This document shows, piece by piece, positions 57,662-64,000 of a stretch of DNA of 64,000 nt (positions are counted from its first letter, which is position 1; every line of letters begins with the position of its first letter). The notes below the pieces were generated by a model that ran no database searches, was not told the origin of the DNA, and worked only from the letters and a program-made list of their open reading frames with translations. The translations under genes and the position numbers were made by a program. Source of the DNA: CAWUEX02 sp038148375 (lineage in GTDB: Bacteria > Pseudomonadota > Alphaproteobacteria > Rhodospirillales > Rhodospirillaceae); NCBI GenBank assembly GCA_038148375.1, contig JAYQVH010000005.1:118539-182538 (forward strand). Reading direction: 5' to 3'.

Positions 57662-58747
57662 GTGACCTCGACCGCGCTTCTCATTAATGACACTTCGGAA
57701 GCGTATCACTGGGGATGTTACGCCACGGCGACGGAGATTCGATTGACTCTGGAAGAGTCCGGATATGCCGTCTCATCGATCCCCGTTGCCGACATTCATA
57801 ACCTGTCGCCCGGTCCGCTGGCGGAACCGCAGTTTAGCGATGAGGGATTCCGGCGCGCCTTTCTTCACGACAACCCGGATATCGCCGGTCAGCTCGAAAA
57901 GGCAGACATCGTTGTCGTCAATGGCGAAGGAACTCTTCACGGTCTACGCCGCGCGTCCTTTAATCTGCTTTACTTGATACGGCTGGCGGATGCGGTGTTT
58001 GGCAAACCCGTTGCGGTTATCAACACTTCGGTATTTCCCTACGGCAACGGCGCTCACGATGACGGCGCCGCGCGGTTGTATCGCACCATGCTGGGCAGCG
58101 CGGATCACCTGATCGTCCGCGAGTCCGCCTCACTCGGCGTTGCGGAGACATGCGGTCTTGAGGCCACCCTGTCATTCGATTGCCTGCCGCGGTACTGGGC
58201 GAGAACCGGACCACCGGACACGACTGCAGCTCAGTCAGGAGAGGTTATCCTCGGAGGCGGATTCGGGCTGACCCCCGAAGTCATGCTGACCCTTCTCGAA
58301 GGGGCAAAGGATATCCTACGCGGCTACACCTTGGTCTATGTCACGGGCGCCAATGGCCAGCCCGCAAACGACGACACGCCCTTCATCGAAGTTCTCAAGG
58401 CATCCAGGCTGAACATCGAGCACCGCGTCACCGCGTCTTTTGAGGACTGGCGGTCCACCATCGCCAATGCCGACGCCCTGATCTCAGGAAGGTTTCATCA
58501 CACCATTGCAGCCGCCTGTGCCGGAACGCCGGCCGTGGTGTTCGCCGCCGGGACACCGAAAAACACCGGTTTGTGTGAAGCGCTCGACTTGCCGGCGCCC
58601 TTGGCTGCGACGCCAGACGCAGCCCTCGATTTTGCTGCCAGAGTGGAACAGGCCTTATGCAAGCAGGCCCAGACAGTGTCCAAATCGACACGCCAGGCGT
58701 TGACGGACCGGGCCGCCGCGAATTTCAGATTCCTTGAGCGGCTCTAA
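57662..58747 (+). CDS. Polysaccharide pyruvyl transferase family protein
   Basis: 361 residues, GTG start. GT-B-like fold; VVNGEGTLHG near residue 80, the LGGGFGL strand and the SGRFHHTIAAACAGTPAV block near the C-terminus mark the family. Members ketalise sugars with pyruvate, but divergent ones have other or unknown roles. Its tight spacing after an ABC importer is unexpected for an exopolysaccharide enzyme. It converges with the aldolase gene (four-base overlap). Confidence 0.88.
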   Translation: MTSTALLINDTSEAYHWGCYATATEIRLTLEESGYAVSSIPVADIHNLSPGPLAEPQFSDEGFRRAFLHDNPDIAGQLEKADIVVVNGEGTLHGLRRASFNLLYLIRLADAVFGKPVAVINTSVFPYGNGAHDDGAARLYRTMLGSADHLIVRESASLGVAETCGLEATLSFDCLPRYWARTGPPDTTAAQSGEVILGGGFGLTPEVMLTLLEGAKDILRGYTLVYVTGANGQPANDDTPFIEVLKASRLNIEHRVTASFEDWRSTIANADALISGRFHHTIAAACAGTPAVVFAAGTPKNTGLCEALDLPAPLAATPDAALDFAARVEQALCKQAQTVSKSTRQALTDRAAANFRFLERL

Positions 58748-59427
58748 TCCGGGTCAGACACCAGGCCTTCGTCCAAAGGCGCCGACTGGTCGCCGTAGCC
58801 GCGGAACTTTTCAGCCACGCGGATCATTTCCGCGTCATCCAAAAGAATGGGGGTCCCGCCCTGACAGGCGCGCCAATACTGCGCGGCGAGAGTTTCCACT
58901 TCTCCGGCTAATTTAAGCGCCGCTGGCAGATCCGTGCCGAGAGCGATCTGTCCGTGATTGGCGAGAAGACAGGCCCGGCGATCCGCCAGCGCCCTGACTG
59001 CGTGTTCGGATAATTCTTCGGTCCCAAAGGTGGCATACGGGGCGCACCGGATGTCCGGTCCACCCGCAACCGCCACCATGTAATGAAAGGCCGGAATTCC
59101 TTCTCCGCGGCACGCCAGCGCTGTCGCGAACGGCGAATGGCTGTGAACAACGGCATTGATTTCGGTCCGCGCCGCAAGGATGTCTCGATGGAAGCGCCAC
59201 TCCGACGAGGGCCGCCGCCGCCCGCGCACGTGGCCGCTCAATGACACTTCAACGATGTCGTCCGGCTGTAACGACTCATATGCCATACCGGTCGGTGTAA
59301 TGAGCATGCGTGAAGAGTCCAACCGAACGCTGGCGTTGCCCGACGTGCCGAAGCTCAGCCCGCCGGCCGTCATGGCACGGCACGTCTGGATGAGAGCCGT
59401 GCGCAGATCCAAATCGTGCGCGCTCAT
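58744..59427 (-). CDS. Class II aldolase/adducin family protein (Ald2/MtnB-like)
   Basis: 227 residues. Zinc site HSHSPFATA and a third histidine in FHYMVAVAGG; PSSEWRFHRDIL carries the active-site acid, and LLANHGQIALG is typical. It is directly coupled to mtnA (ATGA overlap). The DHAP-shunt aldolase Ald2 cleaves methylthioribulose 1-phosphate, while MtnB dehydrates it; both belong to this family. No mtnC, D, E or W is nearby, so the shunt aldolase is the better reading. Confidence 0.85.
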   Translation of the reverse strand: MSAHDLDLRTALIQTCRAMTAGGLSFGTSGNASVRLDSSRMLITPTGMAYESLQPDDIVEVSLSGHVRGRRRPSSEWRFHRDILAARTEINAVVHSHSPFATALACRGEGIPAFHYMVAVAGGPDIRCAPYATFGTEELSEHAVRALADRRACLLANHGQIALGTDLPAALKLAGEVETLAAQYWRACQGGTPILLDDAEMIRVAEKFRGYGDQSAPLDEGLVSDPD

Positions 59428-60521
59428 GCCGCGTGCTCCGGATACAGGGACCGCAAACCGCCGGCAGTGGCCTCGCACACACCGCGCTCCGTGATCAGAC
59501 CGGAGACATAACGCGACGGTGTGACATCGAAAGCAATATTCAAAGCGCCGGTATTGTCCGGCGTAAGCTGCACCTCGGCGACCGTGCCATCGGCAAGCTT
59601 GCCGGCGATGTGAGTAATCTCCCGGCCGTCCCGGGTTTCAATGGGAATGTCCCGAAGACCATCCGTGATCGACCAGTCTATGGTTGAGTGCGGTAGGGCG
59701 ACGTAAAACGGGACGGCGTTATCGTAAGCCGCCAGAGCCTTCAAATACGTGCCCACTTTGTTGCACACGTCGCCGTGTGCCGTTGTACGGTCGGTGCCGA
59801 CGATGCACAGATCAACCTCGCCGTGCTGCATGAGATGCCCTCCGGCATTGTCCACAATCACCGTATGGGGCACGCCGTGGGTGCCGAGTTCCCAAGCCGT
59901 GAGGCTCGCGCCCTGATTCCGCGGCCGAGTCTCATCCACCCAGACATGAACCGGAATGCCGCGCTCCTTGGCAACGTAAACCGGCGCCAGAGCCGTACCC
60001 CAGTCCACCGTCGCGAGCCAGCCGGCGTTGCAATGAGTCAGCATGTTGATTTGTGCCGGCCGGCCCTTGTCGCGCCAAAGGGCCTCGATAACATCCGCGC
60101 CGTGTTCACCGATCGCACGGCAGGTCGCGACATCGTCCTCGCAGATTTGCGCCGCGCGTTCATACGCGGCGGCTTCCCGCTCCTCTGGTGCCAATGGCTT
60201 TACCGCCCCGGCGACATCGCGCAGCGCCCAGCCCAGGTTGCTCGCCGTCGGACGGGTCTTTAACAGTGCATCGAAGGCCGCCTGCAGATTCTCATCACTC
60301 GGGTCGTCGCGCAGGGCAAGTGCTAAGCCATAGGCTCCGGTCGCGCCGATCAGGGGCGCGCCCCGGACCAGCATGTCACGTATCGCATGCGCGGCATCCT
60401 CAACGGACGTCAATTCTACTGTGACGAACGCGTGCGGCAGTTTGGTTTGGTCGATGATCGAAACCGTACGCTCGTCAGACGCGGTCCAGATCGTGCGGTA
60501 GGGAGTGCCGTTGACGTCCAC
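59424..60521 (-). CDS. mtnA: S-methyl-5-thioribose-1-phosphate isomerase
   Basis: Isomerises 5-methylthioribose 1-phosphate to methylthioribulose 1-phosphate. eIF2B-like fold; the catalytic cysteine is in MLTHCNAGWLA and the catalytic aspartate in VGTDRTTAHGDVCNKVGTY; DNTGALNIAFDVTPSRYV-type residues lie near the C-terminus. It is 365 residues with a GTG start, ten bases after mtnP. Confidence 0.95.
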   Translation of the reverse strand: MDVNGTPYRTIWTASDERTVSIIDQTKLPHAFVTVELTSVEDAAHAIRDMLVRGAPLIGATGAYGLALALRDDPSDENLQAAFDALLKTRPTASNLGWALRDVAGAVKPLAPEEREAAAYERAAQICEDDVATCRAIGEHGADVIEALWRDKGRPAQINMLTHCNAGWLATVDWGTALAPVYVAKERGIPVHVWVDETRPRNQGASLTAWELGTHGVPHTVIVDNAGGHLMQHGEVDLCIVGTDRTTAHGDVCNKVGTYLKALAAYDNAVPFYVALPHSTIDWSITDGLRDIPIETRDGREITHIAGKLADGTVAEVQLTPDNTGALNIAFDVTPSRYVSGLITERGVCEATAGGLRSLYPEHAA

Positions 60522-60531
60522 GCTTCCGTAC

Positions 60532-61422
60532 TCATCCCTTGCCGAGCACGCGGCCGATGATCGGCGCGAGACGCTTTACGGCGTCTGGGTCTTGCTGATC
60601 CGGCGCAGTGATAACGGCATGGTCTAGAGCCGTCTGGCAGCCGGCGCTGCACACGTGATCCCGGCCTTTGAGCCGTGGCACCACCGCTTTGACCAGCGCG
60701 CGCGCCTGATCCGCGTTGGACAGCAACGTGGCGATGACTTGCTCCACCGTCACCGCATCGTGATCCGGATGCCAGCAATCGAAGTCGGTCACCATGGCGA
60801 CGGTCGCGTAACACATCTCCGCTTCGCGGGCGAGTTTGGCCTCGGGCATGTTGGTCATGCCGATAACATCACATCCCCAAGAGCGATAAAGGTTCGACTC
60901 CGCCAAAGTTGAAAATTGCGGCCCCTCCATGGTCAGGTATGTCCCGCCGCGCTGTTGTGGAATGCCAAGTCCGGTCGTCGCCGCCTCTAGAGCGTCTCCT
61001 AACCGGCTGCACGTCGGGTGCGCGACTGACACATGGGCGACGAAGCCCTCGCCGAAGAATGTTTTCTGGCGCGCGAACGTGCGGTCGATGAATTGGTCGA
61101 CCAGAACGAAGGTCCCGGGCGGCAGGTTCTCCTTGAATGATCCGCACGCACTGAGCGACAAGATTTCGGTGACACCGAGCGCCTTCAGCGCAAAGATATT
61201 GGCCCTGAAATTGAGATCGGACGGTGACAGCCGGTGACCGCGGCCGTGGCGCGGTAAAAACACCATTTTCTGACCGTCGAGGATGCCGGTGAGCAGCGCG
61301 TCGGATGGCGCTCCGAACGGCGTTTCGACGTCGACCCAGGTCGTGTCGCCCAAGCCCTCAAGATCGTAAAGACCGGAGCCGCCGATAATACCGATCACAG
61401 GGGGGCTCGCGGAATGAGTCAT
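60532..61422 (-). CDS. mtnP: S-methyl-5'-thioadenosine phosphorylase
   Basis: Releases adenine and methylthioribose 1-phosphate from MTA, a by-product of polyamine or homoserine-lactone synthesis. 296 residues: IGIIGGSGLYDL, LPRHGRGHRLSPSDLNFRAN, YLTMEGPQFSTLAES and GMTNMPEAKLAREAEMCY are the family blocks. The ATG at 61422 has a GGAGA ribosome-binding site; an upstream start at 61449 is less likely. First gene of the mtnP-mtnA-aldolase operon. Confidence 0.95.
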   Translation of the reverse strand: MTHSASPPVIGIIGGSGLYDLEGLGDTTWVDVETPFGAPSDALLTGILDGQKMVFLPRHGRGHRLSPSDLNFRANIFALKALGVTEILSLSACGSFKENLPPGTFVLVDQFIDRTFARQKTFFGEGFVAHVSVAHPTCSRLGDALEAATTGLGIPQQRGGTYLTMEGPQFSTLAESNLYRSWGCDVIGMTNMPEAKLAREAEMCYATVAMVTDFDCWHPDHDAVTVEQVIATLLSNADQARALVKAVVPRLKGRDHVCSAGCQTALDHAVITAPDQQDPDAVKRLAPIIGRVLGKG

Positions 61423-61562
61423 GGCACGTTCTCCGGTCAACAATGCCATCAGTCTGCCACAGCGCGGTGTGTGTGCAAGCCGGAGTGAAGCGGTGTGGTA
61501 TGCAGGGTGTATGCTGTCGCTTGACCGGCCGGTGCGGGTCTAGTATCCCGCTGTTCGACTGC

Positions 61563-61652
61563 GGATGGGTGGCCGAGCGGTTGAAGGCACTGGTCTTGAA
61601 AACCAGCAGGCGTTAACGCGTCTCGTGGGTTCGAATCCCACCCCATCCGCCA
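61563..61652 (+). tRNA. tRNA-Ser (anticodon TGA)
   Basis: 90 bases with an encoded CCA. The acceptor stem GGATGGG pairs with CCCATCC, the long variable arm is present, and the anticodon stem CTGGT/ACCAG encloses CTTGAAA with anticodon TGA. The T-arm has GGTTCGAATCC. The sequence changes to an AT-richer composition immediately after it, typical of an integration site. Confidence 0.97.
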
Positions 61653-61702
61653 AAAACCTATATTAAGTAATTTATTTCAATAGGTTGACGTTTTTCCATA
61701 TA

Positions 61703-61726
61703 TTCTACCCATCTTTCTACCCATCT
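61703..61726. repeat. Perfect tandem repeat of a 12-base unit after tRNA-Ser
   Basis: TTCTACCCATCT occurs twice in direct succession, 50 bases after the tRNA. Such short repeats near a tRNA 3' end often belong to recombination (att/arm) regions, but no second copy of the tRNA end is visible within the window. Confidence 0.7.
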
Positions 61727-61773
61727 AAAATTCACTGATTTGGCTCCCGAGAGTCCTGTAATAAGATTTGGAG

Positions 61774-62046
61774 ATGCTTAAGGTATTTCTCTGGCCCGAC
61801 ACCTCATTCTCGAATGGCTCAACTATGACTCAGCGTTTTGGGCTAATTTGCTGGTGGGGATTCTTTGGCATTGCCGTATTTGCGGTTGCGGCGCGAATGA
61901 GCACGGCTCTTTTTGAAGCCGGAGACAGAATATTCAGTCTTCTACTAGGAAGGCGTCGGAACGTTCTTTTTTCTTTTGGGCTGGGCACTGCTTTTTCTGT
62001 TTGCTGCCCGATAGGTAATTCTCACTCGCGCGCACTGGTCCTATAA
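61774..62046 (+). CDS. Possible small membrane protein
   Basis: 90 residues from the ATG at 61774. It has a hydrophobic stretch (FGLICWWGFFGIAVFAVAA) and a second weaker one (NVLFSFGLGTAFSVCCPIG). No clear ribosome-binding site and no recognised family; the region is AT-rich and may be accessory DNA. It may not be a real gene. Confidence 0.35.
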   Translation: MLKVFLWPDTSFSNGSTMTQRFGLICWWGFFGIAVFAVAARMSTALFEAGDRIFSLLLGRRRNVLFSFGLGTAFSVCCPIGNSHSRALVL

Positions 62047-62128
62047 TTCCACAGACCATCGAATGCACTCTTTTTTCAACTTTATACAAATCTGACTCTT
62101 CGGATCAAAATTGGTTTCAGACACAGAC

Positions 62129-62242
62129 ATGTATCTCTCAGCTAAGCCACTCATTGACCAGCGCGCGGAATATGCGGACCCCACCAAAGCCATGGTCAAT
62201 GCTGATGGTATGTTAGATGGTATGTTAGATGGTATGTTATAG
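62129..62242 (+). CDS. Possible 37-residue peptide with repeated GMLD unit
   Basis: ATG at 62129 to TAG at 62242. The last part reads DGMLDGMLDGML, because a 12-base unit (GATGGTATGTTA) is repeated three times in frame at 62204-62239. It could be a small protein or the remnant of a longer gene whose frame was altered by repeat expansion. Weak support. Confidence 0.3.
   Translation: MYLSAKPLIDQRAEYADPTKAMVNADGMLDGMLDGML
62204..62239. repeat. Three perfect copies of a 12-base unit
   Basis: The unit GATGGTATGTTA occurs three times without interruption. The array is too short and has no spacers, so it is not a CRISPR. The number of copies could vary by slippage, adding or removing four codons per step in the short frame that contains it. 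Confidence 0.9.
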
Positions 62243-62360
62243 GCCTGTGATCAACGACTAGATAGTCTAAGAAATTAAATCATTTGCGCCAAATTGGGCC
62301 AAAATCGATTTCATGAGCTATCTTTATTTTTCTCGTATGCACATTCGGTGAAGTACGTAA

Positions 62361-63734
62361 TTGGTAGATGAAATCGAAAAGGCCTTGGTATCGGCTTTAG
62401 AAGCTATCAAGAGCGGTCATTTTGTTGACGCGCTTAATATGCTTCTAGCCAGGAAAGCCGCGCTTGGTGACAACGTTGCTGCTGCGGCTTTACGCGTGGC
62501 GGCTGCATTTGGTGCCGGAGACCGTAAAACTTTTTTTGAATCGCTCGAAGTACTAATGAGTTTGCGGACTGCAAACACGGCGTGGAATAGTAGCGCTCTC
62601 GAATTGGCAGTTCATGTTCTTAGTCAGCGCGGTGTTGTCAAATTGCTTCAACAAGAGAGCGATGGGGAAGCATATCAAGACATTTGTCTAGCTGCGTTAG
62701 TAATCATCCATATTCATATGGGAGCATTTGCCAAAGCCGAAAAGTGTGCGCGAATGCTTATTCCGTCGATCAAAGGTAATGATATGTTCGAGGTCTTGGT
62801 ATCTTACTGCCGCTCCCATTTCCTTGATCCTGAAGTAATTTTGGTGACTCGTGAAGCGCTTACGCAGGACCCAAATAACGCGCAATGGATTGCCGAACTT
62901 GCTCTAGCGTCGTTCAATCAGGGAGACATTAAGTGCACACAGAAGCTGGTTCCGCGTTATAGAGAACTAGTAGCGGAAAAAGACAGGGCAGAACTCGCAT
63001 CTGCGCTTGCTGAAGTCAAAAACAAACCTTTGGTATTTCTACATTTGCCTAAAACCGGTGGCACTTCGGTAATTAGCGCAATCAAGGATGTTGGAGTTTC
63101 ATTAGGGCATCGGATAATCAATGACGGGCCTATTGGATATGAAGACGATTCATATTCACAGGTAGCACCGGGAAGTGTTGAGCGAACTAAATTGTCCGGC
63201 GCGGTTTGCTTTACCAACGTTCGAAACATTTTTGCGTTTCTAATTAGCTACTACCACGATTGTCGCCGCCTTTGGCTCTCCGAATCATCACTGCATGACT
63301 CGATAGTGTCCAGGAAATACAATTTTTCGGACTTCATCGAGTACCTAGTTGAAGAAAGCGAAAGCTGGGTTGGCGAAGGCCTAATAAACATTCAGGTTTT
63401 CGCTCAGCCTTCCGGAGAAATAGCGGTAAATTGGATCAACCGTCTCGAGTTTCTATCGGACGACATATCAGAAATGGCCTTAAAATTTGACCTAAATCTT
63501 ACGCGTAGCATTGGTCATAAGAATCAAAATGTATTTGAAGACTATAGGACCTATTACACAGATAAACTTATCACCAAAGTGTATGAAAAGTGGGCTGATG
63601 ATATTAGGTTGTTTGGGTTTGACTTCGATAATTACTACAAGCCGGATTTAGATGTCTTACATCACGATATTGGGAGCTGGAGCAATAAGATTAGGCTATC
63701 TATTCCCGACAAGAACGTGATTTATCTCTATTAG
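62361..63734 (+). CDS. TPR-like protein with sulfotransferase domain
   Basis: 457 residues from a TTG start behind a GGTGAAG ribosome-binding site. Residues 1-210 are helical repeats of TPR type (VDALNMLLARKAALGDNVAA, AEKCARMLIP). The C-terminal part is sulfotransferase-like: VFLHLPKTGGTSVISAI is the PAPS 5'-phosphosulfate loop and NVRNIFAFLISYYHD the 3'-phosphate region. It may sulfate a glycan or lipid. The base composition is clearly AT-richer than the housekeeping genes, suggesting horizontal transfer. Confidence 0.78.
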   Translation: MVDEIEKALVSALEAIKSGHFVDALNMLLARKAALGDNVAAAALRVAAAFGAGDRKTFFESLEVLMSLRTANTAWNSSALELAVHVLSQRGVVKLLQQESDGEAYQDICLAALVIIHIHMGAFAKAEKCARMLIPSIKGNDMFEVLVSYCRSHFLDPEVILVTREALTQDPNNAQWIAELALASFNQGDIKCTQKLVPRYRELVAEKDRAELASALAEVKNKPLVFLHLPKTGGTSVISAIKDVGVSLGHRIINDGPIGYEDDSYSQVAPGSVERTKLSGAVCFTNVRNIFAFLISYYHDCRRLWLSESSLHDSIVSRKYNFSDFIEYLVEESESWVGEGLINIQVFAQPSGEIAVNWINRLEFLSDDISEMALKFDLNLTRSIGHKNQNVFEDYRTYYTDKLITKVYEKWADDIRLFGFDFDNYYKPDLDVLHHDIGSWSNKIRLSIPDKNVIYLY

Positions 63735-64000
63735 TGAGACATTCAATACCAATGGTGTGAGTCCTATCCCGCAACACCACGTTTAAGCTAGCGACATAGA
63801 CGGATAAAGAGTGTATGTGCGGATACTTGAAATGATCCGCGTATTGCAGAACACAAAGCCGGGCGGACGTGTCCACCAAGGGCAAGTTGGCGGGCTCTGT
63901 TTCAGACCTTCGCGCGCACGGTGTCGGCACGCTATTGGTCTACTGCGTGTCCCCCGTCAGCACCAATGGGACAGATTGGGGTGATTGCGTAAGGGAGTAA
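63735..64000. other. Distal end of the window without a confident gene
   Basis: About 265 bases. A short plus-strand frame ending in TAA at 64000 reads VSDLRAHGVGTLLVYCVSPV, which looks like a fragment of a small alphaproteobacterial protein type (DLRAHGV...). It has no convincing start and may be a remnant. Nothing else is seen. Confidence 0.3.

Noticed and set aside
62204..62239. Possible CRISPR-like array
   Set aside because: Direct repeats with no spacers and only three copies; no cas genes nearby.
63700..63930. Minus-strand ORF at the right edge
   Set aside because: Overlaps the end of the sulfotransferase gene, and the product has no recognisable features.

Overview
The window is a GC-rich, densely packed bacterial chromosome segment. 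Gene content and order point to an alphaproteobacterium, most likely of the Rhodospirillales type. Evidence includes glyA-nrdR-ribD-ribE-ribBX-ribH-nusB-thiL, rpmF-plsX-fabH-ihfA-merR, a fused ispDF, dusB-ntrB-ntrC-ntrY-ntrX-trkA-hfq-hflX, and a K+-independent membrane pyrophosphatase. The species cannot be fixed from the sequence alone. No rRNA, CRISPR array or insertion sequence was seen. Two tRNAs are present: Pro-GGG and Ser-UGA.

Layout. 1-2.1 kb: a penicillin-acylase-family (S45) gene on the minus strand, split by a frameshift. 2.2-12.4 kb: rpiB, glyA, nrdR, the riboflavin genes, nusB, thiL, a FliL-like membrane protein and hppA, all on the plus strand and closed by a bidirectional terminator shared with bamE. 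13.2-17.7 kb: cytochrome bc1 chaperone, DUF177 (YceD-like), rpmF, plsX, fabH, ihfA and a MerR regulator. 17.8-20.3 kb: tRNA-Pro, two orphan genes, cutA and ispDF. 20.5-33.3 kb: dusB, two nitrogen-type two-component pairs (NtrBC, NtrYX), trkA, a D-amino-acid aminotransferase, a HAD phosphatase, hfq, hflX and an inositol-monophosphatase-like gene. 33.3-45 kb: an accessory stretch with a broken lipoprotein gene, mazG, two related N-terminally extended methyltransferases (one with a Tat-type leader), a SRAP protein, a frameshifted pilin-like surface protein, a frameshifted response regulator and several orphans. 45-53.7 kb: a minus-strand housekeeping block (MBL-fold hydrolase, tatD, metG, holB, tmk, D,D-carboxypeptidase, rlpA, lytic transglycosylase). 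53.9-58.7 kb: a plus-strand run of a membrane adenylate cyclase, an NMT1/THI5-like ABC importer and a polysaccharide-pyruvyl-transferase-family protein. 58.7-61.4 kb: a convergent mtnP-mtnA-class II aldolase operon that fits the DHAP shunt for 5'-methylthioadenosine salvage. 61.6-64 kb: tRNA-Ser followed by an AT-richer, probably acquired segment with tandem repeats and a TPR/sulfotransferase-like gene.

How the parts relate. The rib genes give the late riboflavin steps, but RibBX lacks the zinc ligands of GTP cyclohydrolase II, so the first committed enzyme must be encoded elsewhere. holB and tmk adjoin the peptidoglycan genes dacC, rlpA and the lytic transglycosylase. Four frameshifts (about 1.58, 33.49, 37.09 and 42.03 kb) all fall in accessory genes, while a larger amount of housekeeping sequence is intact. 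They may be real gene decay, phase-variable tracts or consensus errors. The best candidates for something undescribed are the two-methyltransferase neighbourhood at 34.7-41.2 kb, the pilin/glycine-rich surface protein, and the cyclase-ABC-pyruvyl-transferase operon.
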